Positions 55,145 to 64,000 of a stretch of DNA of 64,000 nt are shown in pieces. A model generated the notes under the pieces. It was not told where the DNA came from. It did not search any database and was given only the letters and a program-made list of their open reading frames with translations. The stretch is from positions 709,503,563-709,567,562 of the forward strand of contig NC_057810.1 of the NCBI RefSeq assembly GCF_018294505.1, in the 5' to 3' direction. The DNA comes from Triticum aestivum (lineage: Eukaryota; Streptophyta; Magnoliopsida; Poales; Poaceae). The position numbers and the translations under genes are program-made. The stretch's first letter is position 1. Every line of letters begins with the position of its first letter.

Positions 55145-56115
55145 TTGAACTTCAGCTAAAAGGTGTCCAAATGGGGCTTGCGATATACCGTTGGAAATCT
55201 ATGTACACCAGTATCATGACCCAAGTGAAATTTTTGGCAAAATGTAAGTGGTTTCAGAGCAGTCTTGAAAACCGTTTTTTCTTCAAACAGAAAATGTGAA
55301 TTGTATTTTCGATCGCATTTCTAAACCGTTTATCGGAATGAGGTAAATAATATGGTGTTGGAAAGCTGCTGCAAAGCCGCTCCATCCACATGTTGAAAGT
55401 TTTCTATAATTCCCTATGAATAAAGAGTAATTTTGAAAATTGTAAAATTTTGCAAACCGAACAGCCGAGTTCATATTTTCAATGTAATTTCTAAACGGCT
55501 AATCCATTTGAGGCAACTGATATGGCGTTGGAAAGCTTGTGAAAATGTGCTACTTTTTCATGTTAAAAGTTTTTTCTAATTTGGAACGGTTTAAAAGTAA
55601 TTTAGAAAACGGTACAAGTTCCACCGAGTTCATATTTTCGAGCTAATTTTTTAACCGTACGTCCAAATGCAACAAATGATATGGCATTGGAAACCTTGAG
55701 GAAATGTGAAACTTTTTCGTATATATTGTTTCTACCAATTTCTTACGGTTTTAAGTCAAATTTGAAAATGGCTAAAAACCTATTTTTGGCATAATTTCTA
55801 CATACTTTATCGGAATGGGGCAAATAATATACCGCTAAAAAGCTACAGAAACTGCGAAACGTTCTCATGTTGATGGTTTTCTCTGGTTCCTAGCCGTTTT
55901 CAAGTAATTGCAAAAATGGCAAGATCATTCGTTTTGCCTTTATCGCGAAACTGATTCTTCGAAAATGCACCGCGTGAAGAACCTGAACTTCTCTACACGT
56001 GTACTTGAACTTCACTCTGTTTTTCACGTGCTTTTTTTGTTCGTATATCTCTATCCACTGCTCCTAGCTATCCATCCACTCATCGGAATTGAGCAAGTGA
56101 TATACCGATGGAAAG
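55145..56115. repeat. Diverged ~160-bp repeats in element B
   Basis: Six cores: GATATACCGTTGGAAA near 55180, AATATGGTGTTGGAAAGC near 55350, GATATGGCGTTGGAAAGC near 55520, GATATGGCATTGGAAA near 55677, AATATACCGCTAAAAAGC near 55830 and GATATACCGATGGAAAGC near 56100. The preceding bases often read AACCGTTTATCGGAATG. Confidence 0.8.
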
Positions 56116-57570
56116 CTGCTGTAAACACGTAACTTTCCCGTGTTGATCATTTTTTCATACTCGCAACGATTTTAAAAGTTCTCATCTGAAATTAATTCAG
56201 CGTAGTAGTTGAAATTCATGTTGTTTTCACGTCGAACTTTTGTGACTTATTTTTGTTTGTAATTTTCACATCCATTCGTTAGTGTTACACAAATGTTATT
56301 CCTTTTGTACAAATCTCTCTCACAATAAATTTTTTAACTTTTTCCGACCAAGGACTTGCACTTACACAAATGACATTCCTGCCGTTTTGAAGTAAATCAT
56401 AAAATGGTGAGATCATGATTTTTGCCTTCATCGCGAACGGAAACGCACTGCGTGAAGTAGTTGAACTTCTCGGGCATGTCTGTTTGAACCTCACTCTGTT
56501 TTTGACGTGTTGTTTTTTGCACTGCGTGAAGTAGTTGAACTTCTGGGGCATTTCTGTTTGAACTTCACTCTGTTAGACTTTTATTGTATTTTTCTTATAT
56601 GAAATACACACCATCTAGTACGTGAACTTCTGGTTGTTATCACTATGAACTTCACTCTGCTTTAAGAGAGTTGTTTTAAAACACAAAAAACAACATATTA
56701 TAAAATCTTTTGAAATTCTCCTCCTTTTCAATTTGGACTTCTTTGATTTTTTTTATAAATGGGGAAACTCCGTTATAAAGATTTTTGAAGTAATTTTTTT
56801 ATTTGAACTTCTTGCTCAAAGTTTTGACCTTCCAAATTTGACTTTTAGATATTAAAAACTTCATTTTTTTAACGTCGATCTGCTTCGTTTTTAAATTTGA
56901 ACTTCTTGTAGAATTTTGTCATGACATTTTTATGCATTTTTTGCTTTTCATTGAAATGGCCTCGGCGATCTCTTTTTTTCATTTAATAAATTTTCTTCTG
57001 TATGTAATACACGTGAACTTCGAAATTTCTGAAACATGAACTTCATGTGCTATTTTTTCATGAAACTCCATGGTTTTTATTCTTTGAATTCCATGATTTT
57101 TTTTGTTTACATTTTTTGGTTTGAACTTGGATGTTCATTACACATGAACTTTCGAAATCACCCCTTTTTATATAGATTCTCTAGCAACGTTCCTTTTTTC
57201 TAAATCGGGGAGAAAATTGAACTTCTTTTGCACCCTTGTTTTTGAACTTCACTTCTAGTTTTTTTATTCTTCGAAACTCTTGGGACATAGTATATGAACT
57301 TCTAGATACCCACAATACTCTTGAGTTTCCCCCTCTTAAATCTCTGTTATTTTTTGCACATGGATTTTTATTGATATTTTCTTTTTTTTGAAGTTTCATG
57401 TTTTCTCAAAAAATGAACTATTGGATTTGTTTCCTCATCTTTCTGTGTTTCTCTGGTTGAACTTCCTGGCTTTTACGTACTATTTTTTCTTCTCTGAATT
57501 TTTGTGTGGTTTCACACCTGAACTTATAGTTTTCTGTTCTTTGTACTTCCTAGTCGTAGTATATGTGGGC
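55975..57570. repeat. GAACTTC word array in element B
   Basis: The word GAACTTC (often TGAACTTC) recurs dozens of times at irregular spacing in AT-rich DNA, with longer local repeats such as TGCGTGAAGTAGTTGAACTT (two copies near 56450 and 56525). No credible reading frame. Confidence 0.7.
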
Positions 57571-58900
57571 AAACACGACGTAACATACATACAAATTACT
57601 ACTAGATGGAAGGCTCTTTTTTTGTAACTCATATGACAGGAATGCATGTGAAAAACTGATCCTTTATTTTCATATTGCCAATTGAATATGACATGAAAAC
57701 AAGCAAGCATAGTTTATGCTTTGTACAGAGAACATATTAACGGCAATTCAGAGGAAGACACATGCACTAAGTGCCAGAGAAAGAAATACGTCTTCACTAT
57801 AATCGATGGTTTCTATCCACAACCCACCGCTATATCCTATCCACACACACTCTCTCTCTATTCTCATTTCTTTAAGCACGGACACCAGCAGTGCTAATCT
57901 CTAACAGAAATATCTCTTTTGTCATGTTGAACTGCAGCAACAGCATACCAATAGCAGCCAGAAAATGGCAGTGGCGTCGGGCAGCCACACGACACAACAA
58001 CAACTAGAAATGTCTGACAACAGCAGCTAGCAGCGACCGGCATCAACATTGAGCGGCGGAAAGAGAGGAAGGAGAAACAGCTCGGTCGCACGCACTAGCA
58101 GAAAGTAGAGATATCTAGCGGCATCTACTAGCACCAGTCTATCTACTCCTGTAATTGTTAACAAAACAAACCATAAAGGTTCAGTTAAGCACACATCAAA
58201 TCGCCAGTTTCAGTCAAAATAGTGTTGCACTATCCATGGAGAATAAATCGATGGAAATTTGGCTAAAGCTTGAAGGTTCAGTTCTTTTTTGCTAGCAGCT
58301 TTGCCTGCAGCTGATGTCCTTGTTGTTGCTTGCCTGCCCACCAAACCAGTAGCCACATGCCAAGAAATTTGGCTGCCGCCCACCAAACCGTCAGCTGCAC
58401 ACGTGTGCTAGCTTGCCAGTGCACCGGTTCCCCTGTCTTTCACTGGCCTTCCTTCAAGATGATGCAGTCTATAGCAAGGGTCCATTCGAGGAGGGATTGA
58501 CATATGCAGTGAAGAAACAAAAAATGATCTGTCATGGAGGGTGCAGTGGCAGGAACGGCATGGTGGCAGAGGGGGAATTGCGGCTATGAACTTACCGGGG
58601 TTGCATCATTGAACGGCCTAGGCACCGCGGTGGTGGAGCCCAACCAGGGATGAGGATGTGCGGTGGCTGCGGAGCTGGAGGAGGCGAAGGGCGGGAGACG
58701 CTGCCGTGGGTTGACGGCACGGGCACCTCGCAGGAGGCCTGCATTCCATGGCTGAGGAGACCAGGCGGCGGCACGGTGATGGCTTAGGTTGTGGCGTCTA
58801 GCGAGAATGGATTCGGGAAGGAACAGGGCTCGTGGTTGGGCGTCGTCAATATCTTCGGCCAGTGGATCCGGAGAAGCAAGCAGTGGTGGCGACGCGATCC
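57571..58900. other. Right-middle of element B, no gene recognised
   Basis: Mixed composition rising in GC toward 58560. Short frames exist (for example minus strand 58592-58774, Pro-rich) but have no recognisable domain. Possibly further captured DNA. Confidence 0.35.
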
Positions 58901-59055
58901 GGAAGGTAGGCGGCGGAGGCGACGCAATCTGGGAAGGTAGGCGGCGGAGGCGGCGTGATCTGGGAAGGTAGGCGGCGGAGGCGGCGCGATCCGAGAAGGT
59001 AGGCGGGGGTGGCGGCGCGATCCAAGGAGGTAGGCGGTGGCGGCGGCGCGATCCG
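58901..59055. repeat. 31-bp GC-rich tandem repeat in element B
   Basis: Five copies of a unit containing GGAAGGTAGGCGGCGGAGGC and CGATC(C/T)G, starting near 58901, 58932, 58963, 58994 and 59025. Confidence 0.9.
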
Positions 59056-59234
59056 GTTGGGAGGAGATGATAGATGCGAGGATCAGGGGGAGGGGATCGT
59101 GGAAGCGGTGCAGTGGGCTTTTTTTATTTTTGCTACCGGTTCAATTTTGGTTTCTGGTGATCAGAATACCTCGTCCCGCCCTATATAGCGCCGTTGTGAT
59201 CAGAATAACTATTCTGATCCTAGGATGAGAATAG

Positions 59235-59235
<1 letters not shown>

Positions 59236-59300
<65 letters not shown>
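59236..59300. repeat. (TA)n microsatellite at the right edge of element B
   Basis: Uninterrupted TA run of about 65 bp; the Gypsy internal sequence resumes at 59301. Confidence 0.97.
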
Positions 59301-59303
<3 letters not shown>

Positions 59304-60346
59304 GATCTTTCCAACACGAGGTGCTTGCCAAAGGATAAAATGAAAAAGGGAAAGGTGAGGATCACCTTGACTCTTGCATAATGTAAAAGATAGGCCCTTC
59401 GCAGAGGGAAGCAGAGGTTGTCATGTGCTTTTTGGTTGGATGCAAAAAATCTTAATGCAAAAGAATGTCACTTTATATTGCCACTTATGATATGAACCTT
59501 TATTATGCAGTCCGTCGCTTTTATTACTTCCATATCACATGATTGTATAAAGCTTATTTTCTCCGCACTAATAAGTCATACATATTTAGAGAGCAATTTT
59601 TATTGCTTGCAACATGACAACTTACTTGAAGGATCTTACTCAATTCATAGGTAGGAATGGTGGACTCTTATGGCAAAAACTGGGTTTAAGGATATTGGAA
59701 GCACAAGTACTATCTCTACTTGGTGCAAGGAATTTGGCTAGCATGAGGGGGAAAGGCAAGCTCAACATGTTGGACGATCCATGACAATATACTTTAACTG
59801 AGATGTGAGAAAACATAACCCATTATGTTGTCTTCCTTTTTCAACATCAACTCTTTAGCATGTCATACTTTAATGAGTGCTCACAATCATAAAAGATGTC
59901 CAAGATAGTATATTTATATGTGAGAACCTCTATTTCTTTATTACTTCCTATTAATTGCAACGATGACCAAAACTATGTTCGCCAACCCTCAACAACTCTT
60001 AATCATCGTACTCTTTATATGTGAAGTCATTACTATCCATAAGATCAATATGAACTCTTTTATTCTTTTTATTCTTTCTATTTTCTCAAGATCATAGCAA
60101 GATAGCAAAGCCCTTGACTCAACACTAATCTTTATTATATATAGCTCATGGACTCGATTACATAGAGGGGTCATAAAGCAAAACTCAAAACTAATTCATA
60201 CCAAAGCTTTATTCTACAAGATCAAGATATTACTAAAAGGATCGAACTAAGTAAAACGGTAAAGATAGGAGTGTGATGGTGATACGATACCGGGGCATCT
60301 CCCCCAAGCTTGGTAGTCGCCAAGGGGAGTGCCCATACCCATGTGA
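59301..60346 (-). other. Non-coding internal DNA of the Gypsy element
   Basis: AT-rich, no domain or long frame. A second AAGCTTGGGGGAGATG tract (minus strand, 60298-60313) lies near the stop of the accessory ORF and resembles the polypurine tract at 54506. Confidence 0.55.
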
Positions 60347-60862
60347 TTATGTCCTCGGAGATGGTGAATAAGGAGTTGTTAATGATGTAGGCTTGTCGTC
60401 CATCTTCCAAGGCATAGGTTCACCATCATAGAAGGATGATCGAGTCTCTGGGATCCTCAAATCTATAGCCAAACTCATCCTCCTGAATCTATATTCATAC
60501 TCACAGTTTTGGTTTTGCAGGTCATATATCTGGGCTTGGAGGTGCTCGATTTTCTCATGAAGCTTGAAGATGAGCTCCCCAATGTTCTTGGCGTCCAGCT
60601 TGTGGTTGTTGGTGAACTCCGCGATCATCATCTGGTTGGCGTTAAGTCCGCGCTCCACCATCCCTTGGAACTTGAGAACTTGTTGTTCCATCACTTCGAG
60701 CTTTGTCTCCACGCTTCTGGTACTCCTTGGTCTCTCCACATCGTGGATGTGCAGCACCCCCTCACGCATCTCAATGGTTTGAGGGTGATGCAACACTTCC
60801 GCGATATAGGGGTCGGTGACCCTCTCGAAAAACTTGTCCTTAGGAGTGCTTGAAGACGTCAT
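60347..60862 (-). CDS. Accessory coiled-coil ORF downstream of Gypsy integrase
   Basis: A clean 171-codon frame starting MTSSSTPKDKFFERVTDPYI. Residues about 50-125 form a heptad-rich coiled coil (KLEVMEQQVLKFQ ... KLHEKIEHLQAQIYDLQNQN). The tail (ETRSSFYDGEPMPWK) is Pro/Ser-rich. It has no pol or gag motif and lies about 350 bp after the integrase on the same strand. Several grass Gypsy families carry extra ORFs at this place. Function is unknown; a structural or gag-interacting role is only a guess. It is intact although the neighbouring integrase has a stop. Confidence 0.65.
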   Translation of the reverse strand: MTSSSTPKDKFFERVTDPYIAEVLHHPQTIEMREGVLHIHDVERPRSTRSVETKLEVMEQQVLKFQGMVERGLNANQMMIAEFTNNHKLDAKNIGELIFKLHEKIEHLQAQIYDLQNQNCEYEYRFRRMSLAIDLRIPETRSSFYDGEPMPWKMDDKPTSLTTPYSPSPRT

Positions 60863-61214
60863 GGTGCTCTAGATCTGTCAAAAAACAGCTCAAAACAAAG
60901 ACAGAACATTTTTGCGTGATACGGTGGTTAAAACCTTCGGGAGATTATGTTATGAATTTTTACCGACCAAAAGAAGTATCGCGCAAGAAAACGGAGTCCG
61001 GAGGGCACACGAGGTGCCCACGAGGCAGGGGCGCGCCCAGTAGGGTAGTGCGCGCCCTCCACCCTCGTGGAGGCCTCATGTCCTTCCCGGACTACTTCTT
61101 ATTTTCCTATTTTCTTAAATATTCCAAAACGGAGAAAAATTGCTATTAGAACTGTTTTGGAGTCGGTTTACTTACCATACCACGTACCTATTCCTTTTTG
61201 GAGTCTGAAACGTT
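60863..61214. other. Intergenic stretch with GC fold-back
   Basis: Holds GCACACGAGGTGCCCACGAG, then GGGCGCGCCC and CCACCCTCGTGG (61007-61075), almost the same string as in the LTR at 9893-9950. Otherwise AT-rich and non-coding. Confidence 0.6.
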
Positions 61215-62300
61215 CTAGAAGGTGTCTCTTATGTATTCCTCCGGGGTTACGGTTTCTATAATATTAGTTTTAACATTTATTGGATTACCTGAGATATAAT
61301 GTTTGATTCTTTGACCGTTCACCATGTAAGGACCTTCCCATTTAGTGAGAAGTTTTCCTGCAAAAAATCTTAAACGAGAGTTGAATAGCAACACATAATC
61401 ACCTATGTTAAACTCACGCTTTTGTATCCTCTTGTCATGCCATCTTTTAACTTTTTCTTTAAACCGCTTGGCATTCTCATAGGCTTGGGTTATCCATTCA
61501 TCAAGTGAGCTAATGTCAAATAACCTCTTCTCACCGGCAAGTTTGAAATCATAATTGAGCTCTTTAATAGACCAATATGCCTTATGTTCAAGTTCGAGAG
61601 GTAAGTGACATGCTTTTCCATAAACCATTTTATACGGAGACATACCCATAGGATTCTTATATGCAGTTCTATAAGCCCATAATGCATCATCAAGTTTCTT
61701 GGACCAATTCTTTCTAGATCTATTAATAGTCTTTTGCAAAATTAATTTGAGCTCTCTGTTACTCAACTCTACTTGGCCACTAGATTGCGGGTGATATGGA
61801 GATGCAATTCTATGAATAACATCATACTTAGCAAGCATTTTACGAAAAGCACCATGAATAAAATGTGAACCTCCATCAGTCATTAAGTATCTAGAGACTC
61901 CAAACCTTGGAAAAATAACTTATTTAAGCATCTTAATAGAGGTGTTATGATCAGCACTACTAGTTGGAATAGCTTCTACCCACTTAGTAACGTAATCAAC
62001 AACAACTAGGATATGTGTATATCCATTAGTGGCAGGAACAGGTTCCATATAATCAAAGCCCCAAACATCAAACGGTTCAATAACAAGAGAATAATTCATA
62101 GGCATTTCCTGATGTCTACTAATATTACCAATTCTCTGACATTCATCACAAGACAAAACAAACTTACGGGCATCTTTGAAGAGAGTAGGCCAATAAAAAC
62201 CGGATTGCAATACCCTATGTGCAGTTCTATCTCTAGCGTGGTGTCCACCATATGCCTCAGAGTGACACTTGCGTAGGATCTGTTCCTGTTCATGCTCAGG
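61215..62300 (-). pseudogene. pol: Gypsy integrase, C-terminal part of pol
   Basis: Zinc-binding HHCC region (CHSEAYGGHHARDR ... SCDECQRIGN, about 62145-62270), then the catalytic core: first Asp in FDVWGFDYM, second Asp in MTDGGSHF, Glu in PQSSGQVELSNRELK. A long C-terminal region follows with AYRTAYKNPMGMSPY, VYGKACHLPLELEH and FNIGDYVLLFNSRLRFFAGK. A TAA at 61920-61922 interrupts the frame. The upstream end is cut at 62300 by the inserted LTR. Members join retroelement cDNA to the chromosome. Confidence 0.9.
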
Positions 62301-64000
62301 TGTCACGACCGGTTTTCCGGGTAATTGATTTCCCAGAAAATGGCCATTGTGCTCACCAGCCCCAGGATAACTGTTAGCTGATGAGGCACCAACTTGATAC
62401 AGAAATTCCAAGCAAAGTACAAGATATGTAGTACAAGACCATTCTGGCATGTGAGTACAACAATTTGTCCCTAGTGTTTGATGGCGGAAGCGGTTTGTGG
62501 GTCATCAGCGTCTATGGGACTCCATTTCCCACAGGAACAGCTGACCAGGTTAACTCCTATCTTCGCGAGGCTGCTATCACTGTTGCTTAGTTTCCGGGGT
62601 TGTCGTCGCAACACTCCTCTCCAAGCAAGAAATCTGGCCAAGACAATAGCCAGGGACAAGCCAGTGAGTACTTTGAATGTACTCGCTAACATTATGAACA
62701 CTGGGATAATATAAATGATAATCATGCACTGAAATATTCTATGATCACATCGTCAGTCAAAAAAATGAAAATCTTTTATGCACGCAAGCAGGCTATTTAT
62801 ATGCAACATGAATATGCAATAATGGAGTGGGAATAAAATGCCACAGTCGGGCGTCTTAGCGACACCACATAATGGGCTTATAAAGTAAATAAATAACAAG
62901 CGATGCCACAGTCGGGCGTCTCAGCGACACCACATAAAGGGCATATAAAGTAAATAAATAACAAGTAATGCCACAGTCGGGCGTCTCAGCGACACCACAT
63001 AAAGGGCTTATAAAGTAATTAAATAACAAGTAATGCCACAGTCGGGCGTCTCAGCGACACCACATAAAGGCTTATAAAGTAAACAATCACATTGAATATC
63101 CAGGGGATAGAACCGTCCTAGGGACATTCAATAATTCAAATAATATAATGGGTTAGTCCATAATAAACATAATTATCACAAGTCATCAGTCATGATCCAC
63201 ATTCTGGTTTAGTAGTTTCTCCTCCGAAGACCAACACTAAGACCGACACTTGACCCATCCCAGACTGTAGTCCTTAACCATGGACACGGCTATTCGAATA
63301 GATTTAATCTCTGCAGAGGGTGTACTCTTTACCCACGAGTAACGGATTCATTTAGTCCATCGGGACTAATTCCGTCTACGGTCTTTTAATTGAAAACACA
63401 CCTGACTTGCACACACCAGCTCAACTTACCGGTGTTTGGAATCACCCACGACACCTGTCAAGTAAAACTCTAAGTGGGGAGGCTACAACCTCGCGTAGCA
63501 TGGGATCAAGTTTATATCGCGCGCTCTAAGGGGTGGCCTCCCCTCTCGGTCCCAACCGGAAACACCCATGCCCCCGGACCAGGTGGCCTGCCTACCGGCT
63601 ACAACCGGTATCTTCCACCATGGCCTCTCTGTACGGTGTATGCCAAGAAAGTGGTTGACAATTTACTGAACCACACCCTACCCGCGGCAGGGCAAGTAGT
63701 AGTACGAAACAAGCATGGGGGTTACTGGAATAAGACTCGATCTACGGTCGACTTAGGAGGTTTATAAATTCCCTGCATGATATGTGTAACCAATATATAT
63801 ATTCCAACCAACAAGATCACCACTCATTATCCCTCACCATGCCATACCGGACATAACCGTCCCGACGGAGACCAGAGACAAGCTCACGCCTACCCAAGGC
63901 AGAGGCTTTCCCGGGTTTCTTTCTGGCGTGCATGCAAGGCAGTCGAGGGTGAAAATCATCACAAGTATATCTGTTTCCAACAGCAAGGAAATCTCCAATA
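62301..64000. repeat. LTR of another retrotransposon inserted in the integrase, right end off window
   Basis: Starts TGTCACGACCGGTTTTCCGG exactly where the integrase frame breaks and runs at least 1700 bp without a protein domain. It shares a ~55-bp segment around GGACACGGCTATTCGAATAG (63282-63301) with the LARD LTRs. Its middle holds a 65-bp tandem array. Orientation cannot be set because no primer site or polypurine tract is visible. The apparent frame at 63474-63767 is not credible. Confidence 0.7.
62838..63088. repeat. 65-bp tandem repeat in the LTR
   Basis: Nearly four copies starting at 62838, 62903, 62968 and 63033. Each has ATGCCACAGTCGGGCGTCT, AGCGACACCACATAA and TATAAAGTAAATAAATAACA. 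Copies are almost identical, so the array expanded recently or is kept uniform. Confidence 0.95.

Larger units (their letters stand above)
55056..59235. mobile_element. Element B: TIR element inside a (TA)n tract
   Basis: The left end reads ACTATTCTGATCACGGGATC then AGAATAATATTCTGATCACA. The right end in reverse complement reads ACTATTCTCATCCTAGGATC then AGAATAGTTATTCTGATCAC. TA microsatellites flank both ends, so the target was a TA tract in the Gypsy element. The element is about 4.2 kb with no recognisable protein. It shares the GATATACCGTTGGAAAG repeat core and the palindrome-plus-ATTATTC terminus plan with element A. Confidence 0.7.
53030..64000 (-). mobile_element. Minus-strand Gypsy retrotransposon, right part outside the window
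   Basis: The 3' LTR (53030-54505) is followed rightward by a polypurine tract, a non-coding 3' region, an accessory ORF and the integrase, i.e. pol read toward lower coordinates. Two insertions interrupt it: element B (55056-59235) in a TA tract and an LTR element from 62301. RT, gag and the 5' LTR must lie beyond 64000. The base neighbours on the LTR side are GCCGT. Confidence 0.8.

Noticed and set aside
62838..63088. CRISPR-like regular repeat
   Set aside because: Units are contiguous 65-bp tandem copies without unique spacers, in a plant LTR.
63474..63767. 97-codon frame near the right edge
   Set aside because: Inside a non-coding LTR, no domain, ordinary chance length for this composition.

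Overview
The window looks like intergenic DNA from a large, repeat-rich grass genome, most probably Triticeae (wheat, barley, rye or Aegilops). The reasons are a SIRE/Maximus-type Copia element, grass-type Gypsy LTRs, three CACTA elements, and a 4.2-kb-LTR / 3.4-kb-internal element matching the published LARD (Sukkula) layout. I see no intact host gene, no rRNA, no functional tRNA and no CRISPR. Nearly everything is nested transposons and their decayed genes.

Layout, left to right. 1-9530: minus-strand Copia element (ORF3, pol, gag, PBS and 5' LTR; its 3' LTR lies off the left edge). It sits in the 3' end of a plus-strand Gypsy element (internal 9531-9606, 3' LTR 9607-11199). 11200-53029: what I read as one old plus-strand CACTA ('CACTA-3'). 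Its Ulp1-protease gene has exons at 11224-12998 and 25943-26449, and subterminal repeats follow at about 52970-53029. One intron of that gene received an LTR (13023-14154) and a complete CACTA ('CACTA-1', 14161-25870, TSD GGC). Downstream lie small TIR elements beside (TA)n tracts (C, D) and a larger one (element A, 27588-52828). Element A was hit by a second complete CACTA ('CACTA-2', 29756-51835), which was in turn hit by a LARD (34701-46497, TSD ATAAC). From 53030 to the right edge is a minus-strand Gypsy element (3' LTR, accessory ORF, integrase). It was entered by element B (55056-59235, inside a (TA)n tract) and by another LTR element (62301 onward).

CACTA-1 and CACTA-2 share one gene order on the minus strand: a tnp2-type transposase near the right end, a multi-exon second gene (ORF2) with a Ulp1-like C-terminus, then a tiny ORF with an RNase H1 hybrid-binding-like domain and a C-terminal membrane segment. 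The two elements have nearly the same terminal inverted repeats but different subterminal repeats. In both, each of the two large genes is preceded by the same module: subterminal-type repeats, a purine/GC-rich leader, and a conserved ~100-bp block just before the start codon. That module, the tiny ORF, and the palindromic, TA-associated termini of elements A-D are the most interesting signals here. The CACTA-1 transposase (21239-24808) is the only long gene without a visible break; most others carry stops or frameshifts.
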